DNA of 46,865 nucleotides from Steroidobacteraceae bacterium. Lineage in GTDB: Bacteria; Pseudomonadota; Gammaproteobacteria; Steroidobacterales; Steroidobacteraceae. The notes beneath the pieces were generated by a model that saw nothing but the letters and a program-made list of their open reading frames with translations, did no database searches and was not told the origin of the DNA. Positions 16,596 to 27,747 of the stretch are shown here, piece after piece. The DNA is taken from assembly GCA_025451845.1 (NCBI GenBank), contig JANWJS010000008.1, positions 1 through 46,865 of the forward strand, given 5' to 3'. Within the stretch, counting starts at the first letter, position 1; every line of letters begins with the position of its first letter. The position numbers and the translations under genes were made by a program.

Positions 16596-17755
16596 AATAT
16601 CTGCATCTCATCTGGTCGGCCCTCTTCCGGCGCAAGACCCGCACGCTCTTCACCATCGTCTCGGTCATTGCCGCGTTCCTGCTGTTCGGCCTCTTGAACT
16701 CGGTGCGCGATGCCTTCACCAGCGCCGGGCACAATGTCGCCGGCGCGAGTCGCATGATCACGATGTCGAAGGAAAGTTTCGTGGTGTCGCTGCCGACGAG
16801 CCTTCTCATGCGCATCCAGGCGGTACCGGGCGTGAGCGCGGTGACCTACGCCAGCTGGTTCGGCGGCTATTACCAGGAGCCGAAGAATCAGCTCGTGGCC
16901 GAGGCGGTGGCGCCCAATTACTTCGACCTCTATCCGGAATGGGTGTTGCCGGCGGCGCAGCTGCAAGCGTTCCACCGAACCCGCACGGGCGTGGTGGTGG
17001 GACAATCCCTCGCCGAGCACTATCACTGGAAGCTGGGCGACAAGATCCCGCTGCAGGCGACCATCTTCCCGCAGAAGGACGGCTCGAATGTCTGGACGTT
17101 CGACCTGGTCGGCATCTATCACGTGAACGATCCGCGGCTGAAGGGCGAGGAGGGTGCGCTCTTCTTCAACTGGGATTACTTCGATCAGGCGACCCAATTC
17201 GGCGGCGGTAAGGCCGGCTGGTACGTTCTACGCGTCGCCCAGCCGAAGGACGCGGACCGCGTTGCGCGGGCCATCGATACCCTCTCCGCCAACTCCGATC
17301 ACGAGACCAAGACCCAGAGCGAGGACGCCTTCCAAACCTCCTTCGTCAGCCAGTTCGCCGATATCGGTCTCATCGTGGGGTCGATCATGGGTGCGGTGTT
17401 CTTCACGCTCATTCTCCTGACCGGCAACACCATGGCGCAGGCGGTCCGTGAGCGCATTCCGGAGCTGGCGATTCTCAAGACCATTGGCTTCTCCAACCGC
17501 AGCGTCCTCGCGCTGGTGCTGGCCGAGTCGGTGCTGCTGCTGGCACTCGGCGGCGCCATCGGCCTGCTGATCTCCGGCGCCGTGGTGAGCGGCATCCGCG
17601 CGAAGCTGGGTCCGCAGTTCCCGATGCTGCCTGTGGGGGGGGACGCCTGGGCCGAGGGGATTGCGCTCATGGTCATCATCGGGCTCGTCGTCGGGGCATT
17701 GCCCGCGCGCCGAGGCATGAAACTGCGCATCATCGATGCGCTTTCGGGGCGGTGA
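16592..17755 (+). CDS. MacB/FtsX-type ABC exporter permease 1 (387 aa)
   Basis: The layout is that of MacB_PCD/FtsX permeases: a first membrane segment (about 18-36, TLFTIVSVIAAFLLFGLL), a large periplasmic domain (about 40-265) with VPGVSAVTYASWFGG and RTRTGVVVGQSLAEHYHWKLGD, then three C-terminal membrane segments including IMGAVFFTLILLTGNTMAQ, VLALVLAESVLLLALGGAIG and a final helix before PARRGMKLRIIDAL. ERIPELAILKTIGFSNRSV is the cytosolic coupling loop. It probably pairs with the second permease encoded downstream as a heterodimer. Confidence 0.93.
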   Translation: MKYLHLIWSALFRRKTRTLFTIVSVIAAFLLFGLLNSVRDAFTSAGHNVAGASRMITMSKESFVVSLPTSLLMRIQAVPGVSAVTYASWFGGYYQEPKNQLVAEAVAPNYFDLYPEWVLPAAQLQAFHRTRTGVVVGQSLAEHYHWKLGDKIPLQATIFPQKDGSNVWTFDLVGIYHVNDPRLKGEEGALFFNWDYFDQATQFGGGKAGWYVLRVAQPKDADRVARAIDTLSANSDHETKTQSEDAFQTSFVSQFADIGLIVGSIMGAVFFTLILLTGNTMAQAVRERIPELAILKTIGFSNRSVLALVLAESVLLLALGGAIGLLISGAVVSGIRAKLGPQFPMLPVGGDAWAEGIALMVIIGLVVGALPARRGMKLRIIDALSGR

Positions 17756-17761
17756 GGCATC

Positions 17762-19072
17762 ATGCCAAAGTTTGTCTGGAGTCTCCTCACGCTCCTCATC
17801 GCTGCGGCTTTCGTGGCGCTGTTGGTGTGGCTGCCCTGGTGGGCGGCCGCGGTCGCGGCGGCGCTGCTGGTGGCATGGCTCCTCCTCACGCGCACGGGCC
17901 GTCAGGCCTGGTCGGTCACCCGGCTCGGCATCGCCACCGTGCCGCAACGTCTGGGGGCGGCTTCGGTCGTGGTCGTGGGAATTGCCGGCGTGGTCGGGGT
18001 CCTGGTGGCGCTTTTTGCGATGGCGCAGGGATTCCAGTCGACCCTCATCGAGACGGGCAGCGACGATACCGCCATCGTCCTGCGCGGCGGCTCGCAGACC
18101 GAGCTGAACTCCGTTCTGAATCATGATGCGACGGTCGGGATCGGCGATGAGCCGCAGGTGATGCACGACGCCCAAGGCCGGCCGATCGCCTCTCCGGAGC
18201 TCGTGGTGGTTGCATCGCTGCCGAAGGTGAGCAGCGGCCTCGACGCCAACGTCGAGGTCCGCGGCATCGGACAGGAAGCTTGGCCGCTGCGCTCGCGGGT
18301 GCGCATCATCGCCGGCCGCCGCTTCACGCCAGGCCTGCGCGAGCTCATCGTCGGCAAGCGCGCGGCAAAGGAGTTCGAGCATACGGCGATCGGCGCCAAG
18401 GTCAGTCTGGGCGGCCAGCCCTGGACCGTGGTGGGCGAGTTCGATTCCGGCGATGAGCACGACTCCGAGCTCTGGGCCGACGCCGATGTGGTCGCATCGG
18501 CTTACCGCCGGGGCGACAGCCGCAATTCCGTCACGGTTCGCCTGAAGAGCCCGAGTCAATTCGCCGCCTTCAAGGCGGCGCTCACCACCGATCCGCGTTT
18601 CAAAGTCGACGCCAGCACGACCCGCGACTATTACAGCAAGCAGTCCGAGGGCCTCACACGTCTGATCCGCATCCTCGGCACGACTGTCGCCATCATCATG
18701 GCAATCGGCGCCATCTTTGGCGCGCTCAACACCATGTACGCGGCGGTGGCGACGCGCACGCGCGAGATTGCGACCCTGCGGGCAATTGGCTTCCGGGGCG
18801 CCCCGGTGGTCGTATCGGTACTGATCGAGACCCTGCTGCTCGCGATCGCGGGAGGGGTGATCGGCGCGGGTCTGGCGTGGGCCATCTTCGATCACTACAC
18901 GGCCTCGACCCTCGGGGCGAACTTCAGCCAGGTGGTGTTCGAGTTTCGGGTGACGCCGGCGCTGCTCGCAAGCGGCCTGAAGTGGGCCCTCGCCATCGGG
19001 TTCGTCGGCGGCCTCTTCCCCGCGATGCGGGCCGCACTGATGCCGGTGACGGACGGACTGAGGGAGCTGTAG
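17762..19072 (+). CDS. MacB/FtsX-type ABC exporter permease 2 (436 aa)
   Basis: This is the second permease of the exporter. It has an extra pair of hydrophobic stretches at the N-terminus (FVWSLLTLLIAAAFVALLVW and WWAAAVAAALLVAWLLL), then the MacB-like first helix near AASVVVVGIAGVVGVLVALF, a periplasmic domain and three C-terminal helices with ATRTREIATLRAIGFRGAPV as the coupling loop. It is 49 residues longer than its partner, mostly from the N-terminal pair. It follows the first permease by 6 nt and ends three bases before the stop of a convergent redoxin gene. Confidence 0.92.
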   Translation: MPKFVWSLLTLLIAAAFVALLVWLPWWAAAVAAALLVAWLLLTRTGRQAWSVTRLGIATVPQRLGAASVVVVGIAGVVGVLVALFAMAQGFQSTLIETGSDDTAIVLRGGSQTELNSVLNHDATVGIGDEPQVMHDAQGRPIASPELVVVASLPKVSSGLDANVEVRGIGQEAWPLRSRVRIIAGRRFTPGLRELIVGKRAAKEFEHTAIGAKVSLGGQPWTVVGEFDSGDEHDSELWADADVVASAYRRGDSRNSVTVRLKSPSQFAAFKAALTTDPRFKVDASTTRDYYSKQSEGLTRLIRILGTTVAIIMAIGAIFGALNTMYAAVATRTREIATLRAIGFRGAPVVVSVLIETLLLAIAGGVIGAGLAWAIFDHYTASTLGANFSQVVFEFRVTPALLASGLKWALAIGFVGGLFPAMRAALMPVTDGLREL

Positions 19073-19075
19073 GTC

Positions 19076-19648
19076 CTACGCCCACTCGGGCGCCTGACCT
19101 GACCTCCACTTGATGCTGCAGCCGATGCTCGGGATCTGCTTCCCGAGTGCCTTGCCGGCGAGGAGCGCGTCCGCGGCGGCGCGCAGGTCGCTCCCCGTCA
19201 CGGGCTGACCGTTGCCGGGCCGGCTGGCATCGAACTGGCCCCGATACGCGAGCTTGCGGGCCGAATCGAACAGGAAGAAATCCGGCGTGCAGATGGCCTG
19301 ATAGGCCTTGGCCACGGCCTGGGTGTCGTCGATGAGGTAGGGAAACGTGAACCCCTTCTGCGCTGCGATCCGCACCATGTTCTGCGCGCTGTCTTCGGGG
19401 TAGGCGGCGGCGTCGTTGGGGTTGATCGCCACGATCGCGATGCCCTTGGGACCGTACTCGCGGGCGAATTCCACGAAGCCCTCGAGCAGGTGCTTGACGA
19501 AGGGACAGTGGTTGCAGATGAAGGCGGCCAGGAGTCCCTTCGAGCCGGCGAAGTCGCGCAGCCCGAAGCGCTTGCCGGTTGCATCGGCGAGGTTGAAATC
19601 CGGCGCCTGCGTGCCGAGCGCCAACATACGGGACTCTCGTGCGGCCAT
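19076..19648 (-). CDS. Thioredoxin-like / AhpC-TSA family redoxin (190 aa)
   Basis: This is a cytosolic thioredoxin-fold protein. It opens with LGTQAPDFNLADATGKRFGL, typical of the AhpC/TSA group, and has a CxxC motif in FICNHCPFVKH, then VAINPNDAAAYPEDS and the cis-proline region ICTPDFFLFD. The NHCPFVKH form is characteristic of a peroxiredoxin-like subgroup of uncharacterised redoxins. ATG 19648 is chosen because AAGGAGAG lies 5 nt upstream; an internal ATG at 19627 is an alternative. It follows threonine aldolase on the same strand with a 22-nt gap. Confidence 0.88.
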   Translation of the reverse strand: MAARESRMLALGTQAPDFNLADATGKRFGLRDFAGSKGLLAAFICNHCPFVKHLLEGFVEFAREYGPKGIAIVAINPNDAAAYPEDSAQNMVRIAAQKGFTFPYLIDDTQAVAKAYQAICTPDFFLFDSARKLAYRGQFDASRPGNGQPVTGSDLRAAADALLAGKALGKQIPSIGCSIKWRSGQAPEWA

Positions 19649-19670
19649 GCGGTCTCTCCTTCTCCTGGGT

Positions 19671-20696
19671 CTAGATTGCGGCCAGCGCCGCGCACAGCGC
19701 CGCGACGTGGCGCTCGTCCTGGTCCCAGGAGGCGACCAGGCGCGCGGCGCCCGAGGCGGGCGATCCCCAATCGTAGAATTCAAAGCCCGCCGCACGCAAG
19801 GATGCCTTGCCCGCGGCGCCAAGCGCGACGAACACCTCGTTCGCCTGGACCGGATGCAGCAGGCGGCTGCCAGCGGCTTCGCCAATGCTCTGGGCGAGCG
19901 CGTTGGCGCGCAGCGCGTTGCGGCGCCAGACACCCGACTCCACGTAGGCGAGCAGCTGCGCCGCGACGAAGCGCGACTTCGACAACAAGTGGCCGGCGCG
20001 CTTGCGCCGCAGCTCGAAGTCCCGCACCAGTCCCAGATGAAAGAACACCACGGCCTCGGCCGCCATGGCGCCGTTCTTGGTCGCTCCGAAGGAGAGGACG
20101 TCGACCCCGGCTCGCCAGGTGACATCGCCGGGATGACAGCCGAGGTATGCCACGGCGTTGGCAAAGCGCGCCCCGTCCATGTGCACGTGCAGGCCGTGTT
20201 CGTGCGCGACTTCGCACAGGGCGGCGACTTCGGCGGGGCGGTACGCGGTGCCGAACTCGGTCGCCTGGCTGATCGACACGGCAGCCGGCTGCACGCTGTG
20301 CACCGAGACCGTTTGGCCTTCGAGCGTTGCCGCCAGCGCTTCGGCGGTCAGCTTCGCATGCTCGCCGCCGACCAAAGCGAGCTGTGCGCCGCCGGTGAAA
20401 AAACCGGGCGCACTGCATTCGTCGACGGCGATGTGGGCCTCGGGGTGGCAGTAGATTGCGCCGTAGGGTGGCGTCAGGGTCGCGAGCGCCAGGGCATTGG
20501 CCGCTGTGCCCGTGGCCAGCGGGAACGCACGCAACTCCGTGCCGAAGAACTCGCCGAGCACTTCGTCCAGCCGCCCGGTCCAGGGGTCCTCGCCGTAGGC
20601 CACCTCGTGGCCGCCGTTGGCCGCCGCGATCGCTTCCAGGATCTCGGCGCAGATCGAAGCGGTGTTGTCGCTGAAGAAGCGCTTGGCGTGGCTCAA
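19671..20696 (-). CDS. ltaE: Low-specificity L-threonine aldolase / beta-eliminating lyase (341 aa)
   Basis: This PLP enzyme cleaves threonine to glycine and acetaldehyde. Family signs are FFSDNTASICAEI at the N-terminus, YGEDPWT, LATGTAANALAL, HIAVDECSAPGFF, HVHMDGARFANAV (PLP-ring Asp) and the PLP lysine in LSFGATKNGAM. The length is normal. The only sensible start is TTG at 20696, which overlaps the upstream permease stop as TTGA, like thrA/thrB. Threonine cleavage would oppose the threonine operon elsewhere in the window. The close coupling to an ABC-2 transporter is unusual and unexplained. Confidence 0.92.
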   Translation of the reverse strand: MSHAKRFFSDNTASICAEILEAIAAANGGHEVAYGEDPWTGRLDEVLGEFFGTELRAFPLATGTAANALALATLTPPYGAIYCHPEAHIAVDECSAPGFFTGGAQLALVGGEHAKLTAEALAATLEGQTVSVHSVQPAAVSISQATEFGTAYRPAEVAALCEVAHEHGLHVHMDGARFANAVAYLGCHPGDVTWRAGVDVLSFGATKNGAMAAEAVVFFHLGLVRDFELRRKRAGHLLSKSRFVAAQLLAYVESGVWRRNALRANALAQSIGEAAGSRLLHPVQANEVFVALGAAGKASLRAAGFEFYDWGSPASGAARLVASWDQDERHVAALCAALAAI

Positions 20697-21700
20697 TCGA
20701 CCCTCCACCGGAACGACCACGCGCCGAAGGCGAGGAACACGAGCGTCGTCACCGCGAGATAGATGAGGTTGGGTGTGATCCGCTGCAGGCCGGCACCATC
20801 GAGCATCACGGCGCGCGCCGCATCGATGAGCTGAGTCAGCGGAAAGATGTCGGCCACCCACTGCACCCAGCGGGGCGAGCTGTCGATCGAGAACCAGACA
20901 CCCGAGAGCAGCATCATCGGCCAGGTGAGCAGGTTCAGCAGTCCGCCGACCACTTCCTCGCTGCCGAAGCGGGCGGCGACCGTGAGACCGAGCGCGATCA
21001 TCGAAAGCGATCCGATCACCGCCAGGAGCAGGAGCAAGCCAATGCTGCCGGCACTGTGGAAGTGGATGATCGCCGCGATCAGGACGTAGAGGAGCGCGGT
21101 CACGAAGAGGATGAGGCTCAGGCGCGAAAGCACCTGGGCGGAAAGGAACTCGAACGCGCTGAGCGGGGTCGCGTGCAGGCGTTTGAGAAAGCCGCTCTTG
21201 CGGTATCGCAACACGACGTAGCCCACTCCGAAGAGGCAGCTGAACATCATGTTCATGGCGAGGATGCCGGGAAAGAGCCACTCGACGTAGCGTACCGCCT
21301 GGCCGGTCACGGGCTGGCGCCGTGCGCCGGGGTCGGCGGCGATGAGCAGCTTCTCGACGATATAGCCCTTTGGTGAGTCGGTGTTGACCCAATACCGCGC
21401 GGTGCCGTCGAGGTCGAGGAGCAGATCGATGCTCTGGTGAGTGATCTTGTAGAGGCCCGCCGCCGCATCGTGGATGGGCACGGACTGCACGTAGCGCTCG
21501 TGGAGGAAAGGATTGGCGTGCCTCGCGACATCGGTCCCGAGTACGCCCACCGTGAAGAGCGGGCGCGGCGGGCCCCCGTAGATGAATCCCATGCTGATCA
21601 CGACGCCCAGGGGCAGCAGCAGCGTGAAAAGCAGAGTGGGGCGGTCGCGCAGGAACTCGAGATTGCGTGCATGCCAGACGGCGAGGAGTCGCTTCATCAT
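20693..21700 (-). CDS. ABC-2 type transporter permease (335 aa)
   Basis: This is an inner-membrane permease of the ABC-2 (DrrB/YhhJ-like) group. It has an N-terminal helix (PTLLFTLLLPLGVVISMGFI), an extracytoplasmic loop of about 130 residues, then five or so C-terminal helices including GILAMNMMFSCLFGVGYVVL, LILFVTALLYVLIAAII, IGLLLLLAVIGSLSMIALGL and PNLIYLAVTTLVFLAFGAWS. It starts at ATG 21700 (a second ATG follows at once), overlapping the stop of its ATPase gene (ATGA). The substrate is unknown. Confidence 0.92.
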   Translation of the reverse strand: MMKRLLAVWHARNLEFLRDRPTLLFTLLLPLGVVISMGFIYGGPPRPLFTVGVLGTDVARHANPFLHERYVQSVPIHDAAAGLYKITHQSIDLLLDLDGTARYWVNTDSPKGYIVEKLLIAADPGARRQPVTGQAVRYVEWLFPGILAMNMMFSCLFGVGYVVLRYRKSGFLKRLHATPLSAFEFLSAQVLSRLSLILFVTALLYVLIAAIIHFHSAGSIGLLLLLAVIGSLSMIALGLTVAARFGSEEVVGGLLNLLTWPMMLLSGVWFSIDSSPRWVQWVADIFPLTQLIDAARAVMLDGAGLQRITPNLIYLAVTTLVFLAFGAWSFRWRVD

Positions 21701-22590
21701 GCGCGCAGCTCCTTGCCCGTGAGCTCGAGGAACAGGTCCTCGAGATTCGCGGGACGGATGCGTAGATTTCGTAACGGCACGTGCGCGTCGATGAGCGCAC
21801 GTAACGTGCCGTCGAGATCGTGTGTGCTGATCTCGACGCGGTCGCTGGCGTCGATGAGCTTGAGCGGCAGTTGCCGTGCGACCTCGGGAAACTCGTGGCG
21901 GGGCAGCTCGAGGAGCACTTCGGCGAAGTGCTCGCTCAGGAGTCGTTGCGGGGCGCCCTGCGCGATGATGCGCCCGCCGTCCATGATGGCGATTTCGTCG
22001 CAGAGCAGCTGCGCCTCCTCCATGTAGTGGGTGGTGAGGATGATCGTCTTGCGCCGCGCCTTGATCGATGCGACCAGCTCCCAGAAATTGCGCCGCGCCT
22101 GCGGGTCGAGGCCGGTGGTCGGCTCATCGAGGAAGAGCACCTTCGGATCGTTCACCAGCGCGATCGCGAGCAGGAGACGCTGCTGCTGGCCGCCCGAGAG
22201 CTTGCGGTTGTCGCGGCTCGCGAGCTTCTCGAGCGCGCAGAGGCGCAGCACCTCATCGACCTCGAGACCGCGCTCGTACAAGCCGCGAAAGAGCGCCACG
22301 CTCTGGCGGACCGTCAGGAAGTCCTGCAGCGCGGTCTTCTGGAAGAGGATGCCGGCTTCCTCGCGAAAGCGCGGCCCCAGCGACTCGCGCCGGTAGCGCA
22401 CCTCCCCCGCCGTCGGCGGCAGGATGCCCTCCATGATCTCGATAGTGGTCGTCTTACCGGCGCCGTTGGGTCCCAGCAGCCCGAAGCAGGTGCCCTCGGG
22501 CACGCCGAACGAGATGCCATCCACGGCGGTGACGGTAGGATACTGTTTGACGAGATCGTGAACTTCGAGGATCGCTGCGCTATCGGGCAC
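21697..22590 (-). CDS. ABC transporter ATPase (CcmA/DrrA-like, 297 aa)
   Basis: This is the ATPase partner of the ABC-2 permease. It has Walker A GPNGAGKTT, the Q-loop ILFQKTALQDFLTV, the signature KLSGGQQQRLLLAIAL, Walker B VLFLDEPTTGLDP and the H-loop ILTTHYMEEA. The C-terminal extension of about 80 residues, ending RPANLEDLFLELTGKELRA, is typical of DrrA-type ATPases. ATG 22590 is the first gene of the unit ATPase, permease, threonine aldolase, redoxin. The next gene upstream is divergent. Confidence 0.94.
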   Translation of the reverse strand: MPDSAAILEVHDLVKQYPTVTAVDGISFGVPEGTCFGLLGPNGAGKTTTIEIMEGILPPTAGEVRYRRESLGPRFREEAGILFQKTALQDFLTVRQSVALFRGLYERGLEVDEVLRLCALEKLASRDNRKLSGGQQQRLLLAIALVNDPKVLFLDEPTTGLDPQARRNFWELVASIKARRKTIILTTHYMEEAQLLCDEIAIMDGGRIIAQGAPQRLLSEHFAEVLLELPRHEFPEVARQLPLKLIDASDRVEISTHDLDGTLRALIDAHVPLRNLRIRPANLEDLFLELTGKELRA

Positions 22591-22673
22591 GGCATCTCCT
22601 GGCCGGACGCGCCGCCTATGCCGCGCCGTCGACTGGTATTATGGGGTGGCCGGGGATTCTGCCGCCACGGCTC

Positions 22674-23432
22674 ATGATTTCCAATATGGTAACGTCCCAG
22701 TTGCCGTTGTGGTCCGACAAGGATGCCACCGAGGGGTGGAGCGTCCGCGAAAGCCAGCGCGCGAGGCGTTTGACTGTGCGTGTCTTTCACACCGGACGCG
22801 TGGAGGTCGTGGTTCCCTTTCGGACTTCGGGGCGCGCGGTGGAGCGCTTCCTCGAAAGGCATCGCTCCTGGATCGAGCGCAAGCGCGAGGAGGCGCGGCG
22901 CCGGGCCGGTCCGCCGACTCCCTTCCCCCCACCGCGGATCGAGCTGCCGGCGTGCGCGGAGACCTGGCACATTCACCTTGCGGGAGGCCCCCGCCGCGCA
23001 GGGATCGCCATGCCCGCACCGGGCGTGCTCAGCCTTGCCGGCGGTGGTGGCAGCGGCCAGTCCGTGCGCCAGGCGCTGCGGCGCTGGCTCACGAAGCGTG
23101 CGAGTCTGGTGCTGGCGCCGCTTCTCGCAGAGTGCGCGCGCGAGCTCGGCTTCCGCTACGATCGTATGCTCATCCGCCGCCAGCGGACTCGCTGGGGAAG
23201 CTGCTCGACCCGCGGTACGATCAGCCTCAACTGTTGCCTGCTGTTCCAGCGGCCGGCGGTGGTGCGCTATCTCATGATCCACGAGCTCGCCCATACTCAG
23301 CACATGAATCACTCGCGCCGATTCTGGCATTGCGTCGCACGCTACTGCCCCGACTATCGCAGCCTCGACCGGGAGCTGCTCGATGGTTGGCGGCGTGTGC
23401 CGGACTGGGTATTTGGCGACGACGCCTCATGA
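22674..23432 (+). CDS. YgjP-like zinc metallopeptidase, M48-type fold (252 aa)
   Basis: YgjP/DUF45 proteins are putative zinc proteases with a WLM/SprT-like fold. The motif HELAHTQHMNHSRRFW gives HExxH plus a downstream His, after the conserved block RRQRTRWGSCSTRGTISLN and LMIHELAH; the C-terminus ends with the expected RYCPDYR. The N-terminus (SQRARRLTVRVFHTGRVEVVVP) matches the family. The start is uncertain: ATG 22674 is annotated, and ATG 22641 and 22686 are in frame without clear ribosome binding sites. A TATTAT hexamer at 22637-22642 could be a -10 for a start at 22674 or 22686. Its stop overlaps the kynA start (ATGA). Confidence 0.9.
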   Translation: MISNMVTSQLPLWSDKDATEGWSVRESQRARRLTVRVFHTGRVEVVVPFRTSGRAVERFLERHRSWIERKREEARRRAGPPTPFPPPRIELPACAETWHIHLAGGPRRAGIAMPAPGVLSLAGGGGSGQSVRQALRRWLTKRASLVLAPLLAECARELGFRYDRMLIRRQRTRWGSCSTRGTISLNCCLLFQRPAVVRYLMIHELAHTQHMNHSRRFWHCVARYCPDYRSLDRELLDGWRRVPDWVFGDDAS

Positions 23433-24286
23433 GCCCGAGACGCTACGACAAGTCCGAGCGGGTGGACCTGAGCGGCGAGGGCATCCACTGGGACCTCGGC
23501 TCCTCGCTCTCCTACGGGGAGTACCTGCACCTCGACAAGGTGCTCGATGCGCAGAAGCCGCTCTCCTTCGAGCACGACGAGATGCTGTTCATCATCGTGC
23601 ACCAGACCTCGGAGCTGTGGATGCGCCTGATGCTGCACGAGCTCGCAGGCGTGCTCGAATGCGTGCGCCGCGACGATCTCGACCCGTCCTTCAAGATGCT
23701 CGCGCGCATCTCGCGGGTACAGACCCAGCTCACCTCCACCTGGGAGGTGCTCTCGACGATGACACCGTTCGAGTACTCCGCGTTCCGCAACGCGCTCGGG
23801 CGCTCGTCGGGCTTCCAGTCCTTCCAGTACCGCCTGATCGAGTTCCTGCTCGGCAACAAGCACGCCGAGATGCTGGAGGTGCACAAGCGGGACCCCAAGG
23901 CGTACGCTGCGCTCGAGCGCGCTCTGGAGACGCCGTCACTCTACGATGAGGCGCTACGCCTGCTCAGCCGCCGTGGCTATGGCATCCCGGAGGACCATTT
24001 GACTCGGGACTTCCGCGAGCCCTACCGCGCGAGCAAACAGGTCGCGGGCGCCTGGCTCGGCGTCTACCACAACGCCGAGAAGGACTGGGACCTCTACGAG
24101 CTGGCCGAGCGGCTGGTCGACCTCGACCACAAGTTCCAGCTCTGGCGCTTCCACCACCTGAAGACCGTGGAGCGCATCATCGGCTACAAGCCCGGGACCG
24201 GCGGCACGGGCGGGGTGTCCTATCTCGCCAAGGCGCTCGAGCTCAAGTTCTTTCCGGAGCTGTGGCAGATCCGCACTTCGATGTAG
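23429..24286 (+). CDS. kynA: Tryptophan 2,3-dioxygenase (285 aa)
   Basis: This haem dioxygenase opens the indole ring of tryptophan to N-formylkynurenine, the first step of the kynurenine pathway. Family motifs: YGEYLHLDKVL, HDEMLFIIVHQTSELWMRLMLHE (active-site His and Arg region), GFQSFQYRLIEFLLGNK, the haem-ligand region WRFHHLKTVERIIG, then KPGTGGTGGVSYL near the C-terminus. The length matches bacterial enzymes. It begins within the stop of the YgjP gene, so the two are coupled. The other kynurenine-pathway genes (kynB, kynU) are not in the window. Confidence 0.96.
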   Translation: MSPRRYDKSERVDLSGEGIHWDLGSSLSYGEYLHLDKVLDAQKPLSFEHDEMLFIIVHQTSELWMRLMLHELAGVLECVRRDDLDPSFKMLARISRVQTQLTSTWEVLSTMTPFEYSAFRNALGRSSGFQSFQYRLIEFLLGNKHAEMLEVHKRDPKAYAALERALETPSLYDEALRLLSRRGYGIPEDHLTRDFREPYRASKQVAGAWLGVYHNAEKDWDLYELAERLVDLDHKFQLWRFHHLKTVERIIGYKPGTGGTGGVSYLAKALELKFFPELWQIRTSM

Positions 24287-24309
24287 CGTCGTGAGCGCGC
24301 CGACGCCAC

Positions 24310-24960
24310 TCACTGCCAATCCGCGCAGGTGAGTCCCTCGCGGCGAGCAGCGCGCCGTGCAGCGGCGGAGCCGTTGATCAGCGCACCCCGATCGACGAGC
24401 CTCAGGTGTGCGATGTCGCTCGCGGCGTTGCCATAGGCGAATGACTCCAAACCGGGATAGCGCGCCCGCAGCGCTGTGACGCAGCGTGCTTTTTCCTCAC
24501 CCCGGCGGTTGGGTGTCGTCAGGGTGCCGCGCAGGCGCTCACCGTCCCAGCTCAGGCCCGTGCAGATGACTTCCTGGAATCCGAGCGCGCGCGCGATCGC
24601 GGGTACGTAGAGATCGGTGCTCGCGCTCAGGAGAACGAGATGATCGCCGGAGCGTGCGTGCTCCCCGATGGTCGCGACGGCCCGCGCCAAGAGACCCTGC
24701 GCCACGAGGCGATCGACGAATTTCGCGGTCCACCGCTCCAGATCCTTGCGGTGGCAGCCGCCGAGAGCCGCGCGGATGAATGCCGACTTCAGCGCTCCGC
24801 GATCGGTGAGGCCCAGCGCGTGTCCGAGCACCGCGGGCAGCACGAAGAGCAGGGCCGCAAGCCGCCAGGGCCGCTTGCGTACCACAAACCCGAGCGCGTA
24901 CGGCGCCAGCGTATCGTGCCGCGTGATGGTCCCGTCGAGATCGAAGACAGCAAGACGCAC
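24310..24960 (-). CDS. HAD-superfamily phosphatase, SerB-like subfamily IB (216 aa)
   Basis: This is a cytosolic phosphatase with the HAD motifs in order: VFDLDGTITRHDT (nucleophile Asp), LLSASTDLYV (motif II Ser), a Lys in GEEKARCV and YGNAASDIAHL (motif IV Asp). It has an IB-type helical cap containing a hydrophobic stretch (RLAALLFVLPAVLGHALGL). It resembles HAD-IB phosphoserine-phosphatase-like hydrolases; the substrate cannot be told. GTG 24960 immediately precedes RLAVFDLDGT and follows a G-rich site; TTG 24972 is an alternative. It lies 41 nt after acnA on the same strand. Confidence 0.88.
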   Translation of the reverse strand: MRLAVFDLDGTITRHDTLAPYALGFVVRKRPWRLAALLFVLPAVLGHALGLTDRGALKSAFIRAALGGCHRKDLERWTAKFVDRLVAQGLLARAVATIGEHARSGDHLVLLSASTDLYVPAIARALGFQEVICTGLSWDGERLRGTLTTPNRRGEEKARCVTALRARYPGLESFAYGNAASDIAHLRLVDRGALINGSAAARRAARREGLTCADWQ

Positions 24961-25001
24961 GTGTGCCCCCAACGCGCGCCTCGTCCCCTCTGGGTCGTCG
25001 C

Positions 25002-27710
<2,709 letters not shown>

Positions 27711-27741
27711 GAGTCGATCTCTCCGCCTGAAAGCGGCGCGG

Positions 27742-27747
27742 ATTATA
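27742..27747 (-). promoter_or_regulatory. -10 element TATAAT upstream of acnA
   Basis: A perfect TATAAT on the minus strand lies at the very end of mnmA, 31 nt before the acnA ATG. This would give a short leader containing the GGAGAG ribosome binding site. No good -35 is seen at 16-18 bp, so activator dependence is possible. It suggests acnA can be transcribed separately from nudJ-mnmA. Confidence 0.5.

Noticed and set aside
17228..18895. A 555-codon minus-strand frame over the exporter permeases
   Set aside because: It is the complement of two well-supported membrane permeases and has no domain.
19671..21800. A 709-codon open frame on the minus strand
   Set aside because: Only its last 341 codons are the threonine aldolase; the rest overlaps the ABC-2 permease in another frame and is a GC-rich shadow.
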